From Seminavis robusta (Eukaryota; Bacillariophyta; Bacillariophyceae; Naviculales; Naviculaceae), in contig CAICTM010000861.1 of the NCBI GenBank assembly GCA_903772945.1, positions 1 to 45,090 on the forward strand: a stretch of DNA of 45,090 nt, given 5' to 3'. The notes under the pieces are model-generated. The model saw only the letters and a list, made by a program, of their open reading frames with translations, had not been told where the DNA came from and ran no database searches. The translations under genes and the position numbers were made by a program. Positions 1 through 9,412 of this stretch are shown here, in pieces (position 1 is the first letter of the stretch; each line of letters opens with the position of its first letter).

Positions 1-16
1 CGCGAAGGACTACGTC

Positions 17-619
17 ATGAGTCGAACTCAAACCCTATCTAGGATCGAGTCGCGAATAAGGCTAAGAGCCGTGTATTGCAAATGTGACAGAGTCCTGATT
101 TCACAAGTGTTGGAACCATTGGCTGGAAATTACACACAAGAAACAGCTGATGCAGTTGTAGAGGCCCTGGAGACTGCTGTCAGATATGGTCTGATTCATT
201 CTCGGGAACACTGTTTTGAACTTGTGCGCCAACTCCTGGAGAAATCACCTATCAGCTTCAGCGAAGACTCTCTGAGACGTATTGTTTTGCTTGTCAAAGG
301 CAATCAAGACTGCCGCACTTCCCTCTTGGCAAATCTAAAGACTTTCTTGCCAGAATCAATGACAAGAGGACAGCAGGAGTTGTTGATTCAGAATGGAATC
401 CTGCATCATTATCTGAAGAGTGAATTCCACAAAGACGAAAGGACACAGCCGCTCATCGATGGTCTTGTGGGCTATCTAAGACAATGTGTGGACCACACGC
501 CACATAAACGAGAAATTGCCAGAGACCAGGTTGTGGGGCATCTGTTTCCGGAATGGGAAACGCACGCCACCTGCCAAGTTTTTTCCATGCTCGGCCGGGC
601 CGTAGATTTGCATGACTGA
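17..619 (+). CDS. BTB-family paralogue, C-terminal half only (5' truncated)
   Basis: The 200-residue frame starts at an ATG at 17, but only the part from about base 83 (CDRVL...) matches the C-terminal halves of the BTB-type genes at 3829-4656 and 28589-29656. Shared blocks include YGLIHS, FSEDSLRR, LLVKGN, CFELL/CFELV and ILHHYL, ending in VVGHLF. The N-terminal BTB core (IVVGGVEFKEY...WSQYFD) is absent, and the first 22 residues resemble nothing in the paralogues. The C-terminus runs about 25 residues past the VVGHLF block where the 3829 copy stops. It may be a decayed 5'-truncated duplicate, or the last exon of a gene starting left of the window; the sequence cannot decide. It probably had the same role as its paralogues, a protein-interaction domain. 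Confidence 0.55.
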   Translation: MSRTQTLSRIESRIRLRAVYCKCDRVLISQVLEPLAGNYTQETADAVVEALETAVRYGLIHSREHCFELVRQLLEKSPISFSEDSLRRIVLLVKGNQDCRTSLLANLKTFLPESMTRGQQELLIQNGILHHYLKSEFHKDERTQPLIDGLVGYLRQCVDHTPHKREIARDQVVGHLFPEWETHATCQVFSMLGRAVDLHD

Positions 620-1471
620 CCTGTATTTCCAGTTCACCCGGAGATGTTGCTGCACAAGTACCCTCTGGGTGATAATAGTGACACCATTGTGCAAAAAAGA
701 TTTATCTGGAGTGAATCCTACGGTGTAACCCAATCACCAACAGCAGTATTGTAGCTAACTGTCATTGCTGACTCGTTTCCTGGCATTAACAGTCTTCAGC
801 AGATATTTTGCGGATCCCAAAATAGCCTTCGTTGATCTGTCCTCCGCGAGCCTTATTGATCTGGGTGTTGCAGTTCTGGGCATCCAGTTCCTGCTTGCTT
901 ATGGTTTTGGGGGACGAGGAGACTATAAAAGTAGACGGGCATGATGATGCCGATGGAGTGTAGCTTGGCTTGGTTACCGCTAGCCAATCCAAGCCGTGAG
1001 GCAGGCGAAAGAGATACCGCTTAGTTTTGATTTGCAAACCTGCTGCCACTGGATGCCGTAGCAGCTAGACTACCCCTCCTCCCTAAGCCTTGGGCGCCAA
1101 ACAGATGACGACGCACTATGGCTGGCTACTGTTAGCATAGATGACCTCCTTGTGGCACCAAACCGTCCCGCCCGTGCATCCTTGCCATCACCAAATTGCA
1201 TCACTCCCGCGTCTTCCTTTGTCACTACTTGCTTGCTTGCTTTTTGATTGGAGACCATTTTGACTCCCGGTCGGGACCCAACGTCAGCTTCCCACTGGAC
1301 ATACGCGTACTTCAACAAATTTCACTCCACTCAGCCACACGAGTTTGATGGAAGAGTGCGTTGAAGCATTATGGGAATGCGATTGTAGCGAGCACCTCGT
1401 CACTCCAATTTTTTATTTTTGGGGAAGACAAAGAGTGAGAAGAAGCTACCACCCTTTTGCATACCACCACC
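620..1471. other. Intergenic spacer upstream of the transporter gene
   Basis: I see no convincing gene here. Short open frames exist on the minus strand but are compositionally poor and lack homologous motifs. The last ~100 bases are the likely promoter/5' leader of the transporter gene that starts at 1472. Confidence 0.5.
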
Positions 1472-3175
1472 ATGCCCGGTTATCGTCAGTATACTAATAA
1501 TAATGGAGACTGCCATAATAATGGTAGCAGCACGGGGAGAAGTACCCGCCGTGGGTTTACGAATTTGTCCGAGTTGACCATGTCCTTTGTGTCTTCGTGG
1601 GCCGTGGCGAGAAAGCATCCCCATCCTCGAACTCCCACCGCGGATGCTACCCCCAAGGGGACGTGGGATTGGCAGTATTCCTATTGTACCGTGGTGGCAG
1701 CATCGGTCTTTGTCTATTGGCTGTTTGTGTCTTTGATCCCCGTCTACAACAAATTCTTTTTCCAAAAGAGTTTATACCCTTATCCCATTGCCACGGCGGG
1801 AATTCAACTGGGAGTGGTGGCCATTCTATTGGGAATTCTCAATACACTCCAGCACTGCTACAGACAGCACATTGCCCGAACATCCCGTATTCCTTCTACT
1901 TCTACTTCCACTAATCATGAAGCTGGAGATGGCAATCCCATGAACCTTCGAACGTATTATCAATCCATTCCAGAACAACCATCCACCGTGGGTATCTCGG
2001 TGGACTCTTCGACCACAACTACTTCTGATACTACCATTAATAATGAAGATTCCTGGATTGGAGGACCTCATTTACTATGGAAACTGAAATGGGTGACTCC
2101 CATTGGGTTTCTCTTTGGCCTCAAATACGGCGTTACCAATTTGGGATTGCATCTCGTGGCAGCACCCACCCATTTATTACTGCAGGCGACCGATTTGGTG
2201 TGGACCGTGCTGAGTGCCTGGCTGATTAATCGAGAACGGCTCAACGCTGTGGAAGTGGGATGTTTGCTCGGATGCATTGCCGGCAGTGCCGTTCTCAGTT
2301 GGCATCAATTGCACAACAATAATAGTTATCACGAAAATGAACTCAAAGATGGCAATCACGACGAGTCACTGACATCGCATCCGGGATGGTTTGCCATTAT
2401 CATCAATCTACTATCCCCCATGTTGTTGGGACTCTGTATTGCCACACTTCGGTTGGCGTGTTGCGAACTCATGAGACCCGATAATCGCGTACGAGGAACT
2501 GTATCGGCGGTGGAATTGACCACGCTCAAACTCGTTATTTCCGCCTCGGTCGCATTGTTGTTGGCGTGTGTCTTGGAAGGAGGTGATATGGATGCTAATG
2601 CGGACCAAACAACCCAACTTTATCATCATGCACCACGAGTGTCGTGGTCGGATGCCTTTGGAGAATTGCCTCTCTCGACCAAACTCGGTGTCATGGGAGG
2701 AGCTATTCTCATTGCCGTTTTTCAAGTCAATTGTACCGCATTGACCTATTTGACATCGGCCGTGTCGGTGGGGTTGGTGGGACAAGTCAAGATTATTCCC
2801 CAATGGATTGTCGCCACGATTTTTGCCATGACCACGTCCAAGTTCACATTGCAACGAGACAATTTAATTGGAGCCTTTCTCATCATGGCCAGCGCCGCCG
2901 CGTTTGCCGGATCCAAATTTTGGGTCGTTGGTGGATCCGACAATGACAAGGATGATCCGAGTGCGTCCGCAAGTACCGCCAGTACGGACGACGACCTGGA
3001 TCCCGAGACACCCCGCATTGCCGCCAAACACCCACAAGTCACCACCGAGTCGACCCGTTTGCTGTCCGCCCGAGGTAAGAAACAGAACAGCAATAATAGC
3101 CTTTTGTGGACAGATGCCGACGAATGGGCGACCGCATCATTGCGAGCCGAATTTGATGCCATGCAAAATAAATGA
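1472..3175 (+). CDS. TPT/SLC35-type (drug/metabolite transporter superfamily) membrane transporter
   Basis: This 567-residue multi-spanning protein resembles triose-phosphate/nucleotide-sugar transporters. The first membrane helix (VFVYWLFVSLIPVYNKFFF) is followed by the family-typical pattern of Asn-Lys, then YPYPIATAGIQLG. A central block (FGLKYGVTNLGLHLVAAPTH, then QATDLVWTVLSAWLINRERL) matches the EamA/TPT layout, and later helices include VSVGLVGQVKIIPQWIVATI. Loops between helices 2-3 and 4-5 are long and Ser/Thr/Asn-rich, and a ~100-residue hydrophilic tail follows the last helix, so it is longer than the usual 300-400 residues. ATG at 1472 was chosen because an upstream in-frame codon at 1457 is TTG. 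It likely exchanges a sugar phosphate or nucleotide sugar across a Golgi/ER or plastid membrane; the substrate cannot be read from sequence. An AATAAA overlaps the stop codon. Confidence 0.8.
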   Translation: MPGYRQYTNNNGDCHNNGSSTGRSTRRGFTNLSELTMSFVSSWAVARKHPHPRTPTADATPKGTWDWQYSYCTVVAASVFVYWLFVSLIPVYNKFFFQKSLYPYPIATAGIQLGVVAILLGILNTLQHCYRQHIARTSRIPSTSTSTNHEAGDGNPMNLRTYYQSIPEQPSTVGISVDSSTTTTSDTTINNEDSWIGGPHLLWKLKWVTPIGFLFGLKYGVTNLGLHLVAAPTHLLLQATDLVWTVLSAWLINRERLNAVEVGCLLGCIAGSAVLSWHQLHNNNSYHENELKDGNHDESLTSHPGWFAIIINLLSPMLLGLCIATLRLACCELMRPDNRVRGTVSAVELTTLKLVISASVALLLACVLEGGDMDANADQTTQLYHHAPRVSWSDAFGELPLSTKLGVMGGAILIAVFQVNCTALTYLTSAVSVGLVGQVKIIPQWIVATIFAMTTSKFTLQRDNLIGAFLIMASAAAFAGSKFWVVGGSDNDKDDPSASASTASTDDDLDPETPRIAAKHPQVTTESTRLLSARGKKQNSNNSLLWTDADEWATASLRAEFDAMQNK

Positions 3176-3828
3176 TCGATAATGGCAGCCACAAAGTTCT
3201 TATCGACAGCATTCTCTTCCACCACAGCAGCAGCAGCCACACCAAGAGCAATCTTAATCGACTTGTCCCGCACAAAAAATAATGACCCACATCACCAACC
3301 CTGGATGGATGCAGCCGAATAGCCATTTTGGTTTGCTGGCTGGGGGTGGCGACGGCCGAAAGGGCTCGAGTACAGTAAGTATGGAAGTGGCCTGGAGATG
3401 GTAACGCCGAAAGGGTTGTGGTGTTGGGGGTTCGCGTGAAAGAATGCATGGACGCCTACGTAGCGGCTGCAGGGGGGCTTTGCCAGAAGCAAGTGAGATT
3501 GCCAGGGGCCAATACCAGTAGAGGATAGGGGCGGCCATTGGATTCCTTACTTGCTCAAAAAGTACCGGTAGCTTTCAACAAACACAGTGCTCGGTTTCAT
3601 TTCTTTTTATCTGCTATAGCTAGTAGCCAAGTTCAAAGCACAAAACTGGCGGCAACAAAGGGAGGAGGAGGATGTAACAAAGGTTCACGCTTCACAGCTA
3701 GACCAAAGAGGAAAAACAGTCTCAAGCGGAAACCCATCTGACAGACTTCTAATAGAAAGTAAGAACATCGACGGCACTCTGAAAAAAGATTGAGGATCCC
3801 ATCCCACCAATCTTCAAATGTGATAGAA
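3176..3828. other. Convergent intergenic spacer, no gene seen
   Basis: Lies between the 3' ends of the transporter (plus) and the BTB gene (minus). Contains CAG-rich (3220-3240) and GGA-rich (3660-3672) short runs. No frame in it has convincing protein character. Confidence 0.5.
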
Positions 3829-4656
3829 TCATTCAAAAAGGTGCCCCACAACTCCATCGTTCTTGAAGTAGCGCACATACGAAGGACTGACACGCTCATT
3901 CACTATCTCCACAAGCCTTGGCACAAGAGGTTTCAGAGTTTTCAGAGCAATTTCACTCTGCAGGTAGTGATGAAGGATATCATGCTCGATCAACAGCTCT
4001 TGCTGTTTAGCTGTCATGGATTTTGGCAAAAATGTTCCCAGACTCTTCATGAGTGAATCTCGGCATTTCTCATTCCCTTTGACAAGAAGAACCATTCGCC
4101 TCAGAGAATCTTCACTGAAAGTGTTGGGCGATTTGGTTAGGAGCATGTGCAACAGTTCAAAACAGTTTTCCTGCGAATGAATCAATCCATACTGCACACT
4201 TGTCTCCAGTGCCTCTACTACATGTATTGCAGCTGCCACATCTTCAGTTTGCTCGGCAGCCAATGGTTCCAAAACATTGGAAATAACTCTGTCACATTCC
4301 TCCAATCCTGCTCTGCTGCAGAGCTCATCAAACCATGAAAGGGCAATTAGAAGCTTGTCTTTTGTAATCTTCACTGTTGAAAGTGGAGCCATCAAGGATA
4401 CAATCCATTCCCATTCTTTGGGATCACGGTGAGGGAACTCAAAGTGCTTGGTGGCAGACTCCTTCATGCCAATGTCAAGGGCCGTGTCGAAATACTGGCT
4501 CCAACAGCGGAGACTTGGACCATACTCCTTGAACACCACACCACCAACCACAATGGTCACATCAGGTTCGGCCTTGTTCCTAATGCACGTTTGTTTTGGT
4601 TCTGGTGGTGGAGGGGTAATCTTCTTGCCTCGGACTGTGTATCGTTTAAGTGACAT
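3829..4656 (-). CDS. BTB/POZ-type domain protein (local paralogue family)
   Basis: The 275-residue protein starts at the ATG at 4656; a longer frame upstream begins at TTG and is not supported. A short basic/Pro-rich leader (MSLKRYTVRGKK) precedes a BTB/POZ-like core at about residues 32-120, with the signature VTIVVGGVVFKEYGPSL, WSQYFDTAL and the DPKEWEWIVSLMAP block. A helical C-terminal half (EECDRVI, YGLIHSQENCFELL, FSEDSLRRMVLLVKGN, ILHHYL) ends in VVGHLFE. BTB proteins mediate dimerisation and often recruit substrates to Cullin-3 ligases or act as scaffolds; that role here is inference. Close relatives lie at 17-619, 6099-7022 and 28589-29656. The gene is intronless. No transmembrane segment is visible, unlike the 6099-7022 copy. 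Confidence 0.75.
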   Translation of the reverse strand: MSLKRYTVRGKKITPPPPEPKQTCIRNKAEPDVTIVVGGVVFKEYGPSLRCWSQYFDTALDIGMKESATKHFEFPHRDPKEWEWIVSLMAPLSTVKITKDKLLIALSWFDELCSRAGLEECDRVISNVLEPLAAEQTEDVAAAIHVVEALETSVQYGLIHSQENCFELLHMLLTKSPNTFSEDSLRRMVLLVKGNEKCRDSLMKSLGTFLPKSMTAKQQELLIEHDILHHYLQSEIALKTLKPLVPRLVEIVNERVSPSYVRYFKNDGVVGHLFE

Positions 4657-4981
4657 ATCTTTGACGTTTGCAACGAGATGCAGTACTGGTAGGAACGGGA
4701 TCAACTGCAAATTTATGAAGCCAGGAAAGGGAGTGATCTTTCAACACAGCGTGGATGCCGCAATATTTAAGATGCTGTAAAGGTAAGGTGGTCGAAATCC
4801 GTGTGCCATTGTATCATTCCCACGGTGAGATGCATTGATTGGCAGCTACACATCCACATGGAGTATGAAAGGGGGCGTTAACACGATGGTATCAGTGCAC
4901 ATACTCCGTCGCAGGCGGCTAGCGGTGCCTGCTCAGCGTGGAAGCAGCTGAGGAGTGGCACTGTACCGGCACACCATTACT

Positions 4982-5386
4982 GGACCTCTGTGGAAACGTC
5001 ATTGGTGGAAAAGTACTTAGGAGACGATGCACCGAGGCTTAGGAGACGATCGAAATGATTTAAGAGACGAAAGCAATCGTCTCCTTTATTTAGGAGACGA
5101 TTCATTAGGAGACATTCCATTTAGGAGACAATCGTTTCGAAGTAGGAGACGATCCGAAAGATTTAGGAGACGATACCATACAGTTTACATTGTGCACTTA
5201 GGAGACGATCCGTTGAGAATAGGAGACGATCCGTTGAAAATAGGAGACGATTTAAGAGGAGACGAAAGATTTAAGAGACGATCCGTTTCGTCTCCTATTT
5301 TTAGGAGACGAAATCCATTAAATAGGAGACGATCAAAAGGATTTAGGAGACGAAAAGTAGCACGACTCCAGTTTCCACAGAGGTCC
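4982..5386. repeat. 405-bp terminal-inverted-repeat unit with GGAGACGA array, copy 1
   Basis: The unit begins with GGACCTCTGTGGAAAC (4982-4997) and ends with its exact reverse complement (5371-5386). The interior holds about 18 copies or near-copies of TAGGAGACGA(T/A) at irregular ~20-nt spacing. Most are on the plus strand; two are inverted (near 5080 and 5290), making small hairpins. Copy 2 at 5570-5974 has exactly the same length. It could be a MITE-like or foldback element. No clean target-site duplication was found, although CTGTACCGG occurs on both sides (4961-4969 and 5386-5394). A long open frame (5027-5467) runs through the array but only translates the repeat. Confidence 0.85.
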
Positions 5387-5569
5387 TGTACCGGTAGCGA
5401 AGGTGTGGACCGGAAACGTGGAATCCAGCGTGCCAGTATGCAAGACAGGAGTACCGTAAGCTCATGAAACTGATGAGATCAACTTGAAAGCGTTCTCATT
5501 CTTCCGCCTTTTCTCCCCTCTTTGGAATAGCTATTAATTAAATTAGCTAACTGGACTAGCCAGATCCCT

Positions 5570-5974
5570 GGACCTCTGTGGAAACGTCATTGGTGACAAA
5601 ATACTTAGGAGACGATACACCGAGGAATAGGAGACGATCGAAATGATTTAAGAGACGAAAGCAATCGTCTCCTATATTTAGGAGACGATTCAGTAGGAGA
5701 CATTCCAATTAGGAGACGATCGTTTCGAAATAGGAGACGATCGGAAAGATTTAGGAGACGATACCATACAGTTTACATGGTACACTTAGGAGACGATCCG
5801 TTGAGAGTAGGAGACGATCCGTTGAAAATAGGAGACGTTTTAAGAGGAGACAAAAGATTTAGGAGACGATCCGTTTCGTCTCCTATTTTTAGGAGACGAA
5901 ATCCATTAAATAGGAGACGATCAAAAGGATTTAGGAGACGAAAAGTAGCACGACTCCAGTTTCCACAGAGGTCC
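5570..5974. repeat. 405-bp terminal-inverted-repeat unit with GGAGACGA array, copy 2
   Basis: Direct-oriented second copy of the unit at 4982-5386, separated from it by 183 bp (5387-5569) that contains no gene. The same 16-bp terminal inverted repeat is at 5570-5585 and 5959-5974. By eye I count about 18 substitutions and no length change between the copies (roughly 95% identity), so the duplication is fairly recent or the copies are homogenised. The GGAGACGA motifs and the two internal hairpins are kept. Confidence 0.85.
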
Positions 5975-6098
5975 TGTGCCAGTAACTGCTTCACCGACTG
6001 CAACACTACTCAAGTGTCACTGGAGTCGAACTAGATCTTATCACGATTCCGTTTTATAGTCTTAGTTAGCTAAGTTAGAACAGGAACATCAGTCTTCT

Positions 6099-7022
6099 TC
6101 AACGATGGACGCTGTTTCGACGAGCAATCTCCATGCAAAGGACTTCGTGCAACAAGCCATTGTCTAAAAGAACCGTGCGTTTCTCGGGGGAAATGGACTC
6201 TGGCAAAAGCCGAAACAGTGCCGGCAACAGCACCTCGTGACAATCCTCGTCCTCCTGAATGAGGGATAGGATGCGCTGGATGTTTGCCTTGTTCATGCCT
6301 TGGGGTGATGGTGCAATCAGCGTGGATGTGATCATGTGCAAGCACGTGACCTTGGAATGGACCAGATCGTACTGATTGCTGGTTAGAAGCGATGCAATGA
6401 TGGAAGAAATGGTTTCGTTGGCATCAGCCCCAAATTCCAGGTGAGGTGGCAGTGGTAGGCTCTGGCACAACGCTTGATCGCATTTCTCGAGTCCCATGGG
6501 GCTGCAGAGTTCCACAAACCAGGAGAGAGCCATATGCAGCTTCTCTTTGGGGATCCGTTTCGGATGATGAGACGTGGGTACCATGAATGATACAATCCAT
6601 TCCCAGTCATTTGGGTCTCTGTCGGGAAAATGAAAGCATGTAGTGTGGGTCTCCTCCAGTACTCGATCAAAGTAGTTACTCCAAGATCGAAGACTTGGAC
6701 TGTACTCTTGAAATTCAACACCACCCACCACAATAGTGATATCGGGCTCATTGTTTTGAAGGCAGAGTTGCTTCACTGCTTGCTGTTGGGTTCCCTCAGA
6801 CTGTTGTTGATTGTCCTGGCTGCCGGTTTCCTTCTTCGCTGATGGCTGTGAGTTTTTCGTTGCACTGGTCGTCTTCTCTGGTAGGCTCGTCTCTTTTTTG
6901 TTGCTGTTGTTGGCGTGGTGCTGGATGAGATAGAGAAGCATCATCACGACGACAAGAGAAGCACAGATGAGAAGATGCCCAAGCGCAATGGGCTGGAAGA
7001 AAGTGAATGGAAGGAACCGCAT
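6099..7022 (-). CDS. Membrane-anchored BTB/POZ-type protein
   Basis: The 307-residue protein is modelled from the ATG at 7022. An in-frame ATG at 7313 would add 97 residues, but that stretch looks like translated leader; an ATG at 7205 is also possible. From 7022 the N-terminus has a strong hydrophobic helix (IALGHLLICASLVVVMMLLY, about residues 12-32). A Lys/Gln/Ser-rich linker follows, then the family BTB core (ITIVVGGVEFQEYSPSL, WSNYFDRVL, DPNDWEWIVSFM) and the helical C-terminal half (LSWFVELCSPMGLEKCDQ, LLDNGLLHEVL). The BTB part should face the cytosol if the helix is a simple anchor. The Gln- and Lys-rich linker and the membrane segment are unique among the four relatives here. A BTB-mediated interaction role is inferred from the family. 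Confidence 0.7.
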   Translation of the reverse strand: MRFLPFTFFQPIALGHLLICASLVVVMMLLYLIQHHANNSNKKETSLPEKTTSATKNSQPSAKKETGSQDNQQQSEGTQQQAVKQLCLQNNEPDITIVVGGVEFQEYSPSLRSWSNYFDRVLEETHTTCFHFPDRDPNDWEWIVSFMVPTSHHPKRIPKEKLHMALSWFVELCSPMGLEKCDQALCQSLPLPPHLEFGADANETISSIIASLLTSNQYDLVHSKVTCLHMITSTLIAPSPQGMNKANIQRILSLIQEDEDCHEVLLPALFRLLPESISPEKRTVLLDNGLLHEVLCMEIARRNSVHR

Positions 7023-7393
7023 GACGCTGTTGCAGTGTACAATGGATCGTCGGATAGTCTGGATCTGCCTTTTTTTGAGCAGAAAGAACCAAGTCAAAGT
7101 GCAAGCGAAAAGAGTTCGTCGACTTGTATGAAAGGACAACGGCAGTGGAAACGAAACCGAAACGGTCCCATTGGGTTGGTTTCGACGGACGGAAAGAGGT
7201 TTCATCGGAAATATGCAAAGCAACCGGACGGTTTCAGCGTGGAAACACAAGAAAAGCGTGGAAACATACTGTGTTCCACGTGGAGATACATTTTCTGTGA
7301 CTGCCTCACCCATGACTCAAACTTCAACCTCGCATCCCAAGATCACACACTCTTGAGCTTCCATTTCCAGAAACAAAGATAGAAGACAACAAG
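7023..7393. promoter_or_regulatory. Divergent 5' region between membrane-anchored BTB gene and plastid-type gene
   Basis: The two genes point away from each other, so these ~370 bases must hold both promoters and leaders (less if the BTB gene starts at 7205 or 7313). I see no strong TATA box that I would assign. Confidence 0.35.
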
Positions 7394-7954
7394 ATGATGA
7401 GTAGTAGTCGGCTGATAGTATCGTGCTTGTCCTTCCTGGCGGTTTTGGATGGTAGAGCAGCCAATGCGTTTCGGGGGCCTGGTTTGGCAAGCGTACATGA
7501 TGTATCGAGACGACAATCATCTACAGCAATGAGCATGTCGATTCTGGACGACATCAAAGCCAAGAGCGACAATAACGAGTTGGGCGATGACAAGAAATTC
7601 AATCCCTTTGATTACAGCAAGGACCGCAGCATTTCCACAGTCAACTATTCCGGAACCCAGATTTCTCTACGAAAAACCACCATGACCGAACTTTTGAATG
7701 AACTGCTGAATGTGGCGACTGCACGGGAGGAAGTGCAAACCGTGTTGGAGAGCTACAAGGACTTTTTGCTAGAGCCACTCGAAGATACGGATGCGGTATT
7801 GGATCCCGATTCCATCTACACCGCTTCCATGACACGCGAGCAACGGTATCAGGCCTACCGGGAATCCATGGAAGAACGAGTCGAAAAGGCCCGAAATGAA
7901 AGTGTCAAAACGGTCCTAAAGGCCATGAAGGACTATGTATTGAGCTTTGAATAA
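7394..7954 (+). CDS. Small predicted plastid-targeted protein of unknown function
   Basis: This 186-residue protein has a diatom-type bipartite targeting start. The hydrophobic signal peptide (LIVSCLSFLAVLDG) ends at AANA|FRGPG, an 'ASAF'-like cleavage site with Phe at +1. A Ser/Arg-rich transit-like stretch without acidic residues (VSRRQSSTAMSMS) then follows. The mature part (about residues 48-186) is charged and helical, with no recognised catalytic motif. It includes TMTELLNELLNVATAREEVQTVLESYKDF in two blocks and ends with a Glu/Arg/Lys helix (MTREQRYQAYRESMEERVEKA). Two ATGs are adjacent at 7394 and 7397; the first is used. The stop is followed by an A-rich stretch. Plastid localisation is inference from the motif; the function is unknown to me. 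Confidence 0.75.
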   Translation: MMSSSRLIVSCLSFLAVLDGRAANAFRGPGLASVHDVSRRQSSTAMSMSILDDIKAKSDNNELGDDKKFNPFDYSKDRSISTVNYSGTQISLRKTTMTELLNELLNVATAREEVQTVLESYKDFLLEPLEDTDAVLDPDSIYTASMTREQRYQAYRESMEERVEKARNESVKTVLKAMKDYVLSFE

Positions 7955-8505
7955 AAACAAGCTGCACTTTTCACGCTCTCAAAACATATCCTGGCTGTGT
8001 CAATTCCAATGAATGATATCCTACCTGGCTAGCTAGGAAGCTGGCCAACAGCTAAGGGCCCATCGTTATCCTGGCAGCTAGCTAGATTCATCCGTGTGGT
8101 ACCGTACGAGGAGCCCCTCAAGGTATCCTGATGTCGTCTACCAAAGGGTGCTACTAGTACCTTGATGTACATACATATTTCTAAACTACAATTTCACGAT
8201 CGAAGTATTCCTTACTTTGCCAATCTTATTTGGGTTGCCTATACGTCGTCATAAGATGTTCGTCTTTCCGTAGCCGATGAATGGCGGCACCAAAAGTTGG
8301 ATGCTACCGCCCTCCATGATGTTTCGTGGGCAATCCATGGCTGTGCAGGTTGTCGTGTAGAATGGTCTCCAGAAGCAACTCATAGCAGGCCCCGCTGCAA
8401 ACTAACATGCACACATAGCCACCACTCATCGATCGTCAGAACAATCCAGAATTCCATTACTCCTCCATCCTAAACAAAGGCAGTGAGAGATTGTCGTCTG
8501 TCTAG
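7955..8505. other. Convergent intergenic spacer
   Basis: Separates the 3' ends of two converging genes. Contains CTAGCTAG-type palindromes (8026-8090) and GGTACCGTACG (8098-8108). No gene seen. Confidence 0.5.
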
Positions 8506-9412
8506 TTAGAGATGTGTCGCTTGTGCCATCAACGCACAATAATGACGTTCCAGTGTCGCATCTTCACTACTCTCAGGACCATCGTCATCGTCATCATCAT
8601 CAACTACAAGTAATAACAGTTTGTCCAGAGGATTCCCCTGAAGTTTCAGCCTCACTTCGGCCGCCGCGAGACACCGAAGTTCACCATCCGTCAATCGTTC
8701 GGCTCCCCAATTCTCGTCTCTCAGGTAGGCGGCGATTCCTTCGGTTTGGCAACTGTGTACGCGGCAAACAAAGGAGAGGGCATGTTTGGTGGCCGTGTGC
8801 TGATCCAACAGAGTTGCGAGACGATTGGCTCGTTCCAATTGCCGCAATCGATCCAGAAAGTGATTGGCCGCTCGCACAACCGGCAACTGGCGCTTTTCAA
8901 AGTCATCCCTCCATTGAATCAAACCAAAAATTTGAGAAATCGATGTTCTGTCGCAATAATTGGTGTCCAGAAACTGTGCCACCAGACAATCGACGTCGTC
9001 GTCGTGGGATGAGCATCCCAGGAGCCGGGCCAAGTCGCGTCGCTCTCGTGGTTCGTTCTGGAAAAGATGCAGTAGCCCAATTTGTCCCCGTGCTTTGAGG
9101 TGCTCGGCAAACTGAATGCCTTCTCGTTTGAATTCTTCCATGACCACACCGCATCTTTTGACGGCTTGGGCGGCCCGTCGTTCTGCTATTCTCTTTCTCT
9201 TTTCCTGTCGACGGCGCTACAAAAAGGGAGAACAGTACCATTGAGTCAGAAGTTGAAATAGAAACACAAACAAGGTGCTGATGTTGTATTATACAAGAGC
9301 ACAATCACACTGCACAAAAACTAACCCTTCGTTCCTTTCGAGCACTGTGACCCCTCTCCGACCTAGAGTACTCAATTTCCCAATCCAAGCCATCAAACTG
9401 AACCGTGGGCAT
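8506..9412 (-). CDS. Two-exon protein of unknown function, basic N-terminus and Asp-rich tail
   Basis: Two exons on the minus strand: exon 1 9412-9326 and exon 2 9216-8506. They are joined across a 109-nt intron with donor AGG|GTTAGT and a pyrimidine-rich acceptor ending TTTTTGTAG. Both splice sites are in phase 0, giving 265 residues. Reading exon 2 alone from its internal ATG (9141) would lose a very basic helical segment (EKRKRIAERRAAQAVKR) that continues exon 1 (SARKERR). The basic stretch at residues ~18-45 could be a nuclear-localisation or nucleic-acid-binding element. The body is helical (FLDRLRQLERANRLATLLDQ), and a run of seven Asp lies near the C-terminus. I do not recognise the family. 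Confidence 0.65.

Noticed and set aside
786..1049. Minus-strand 87-residue frame
   Set aside because: No recognisable domain, no clear start context and no splice partner; probably chance.
2746..3273. Minus-strand 175-residue frame over the transporter 3' end
   Set aside because: Antisense shadow of the transporter coding sequence.
5027..5467. Long Arg/Asp-rich open frame through the GGAGACGA array
   Set aside because: It only translates the repeat motif in successive frames; the second repeat copy gives a different, shorter frame. No sign of selection for protein.
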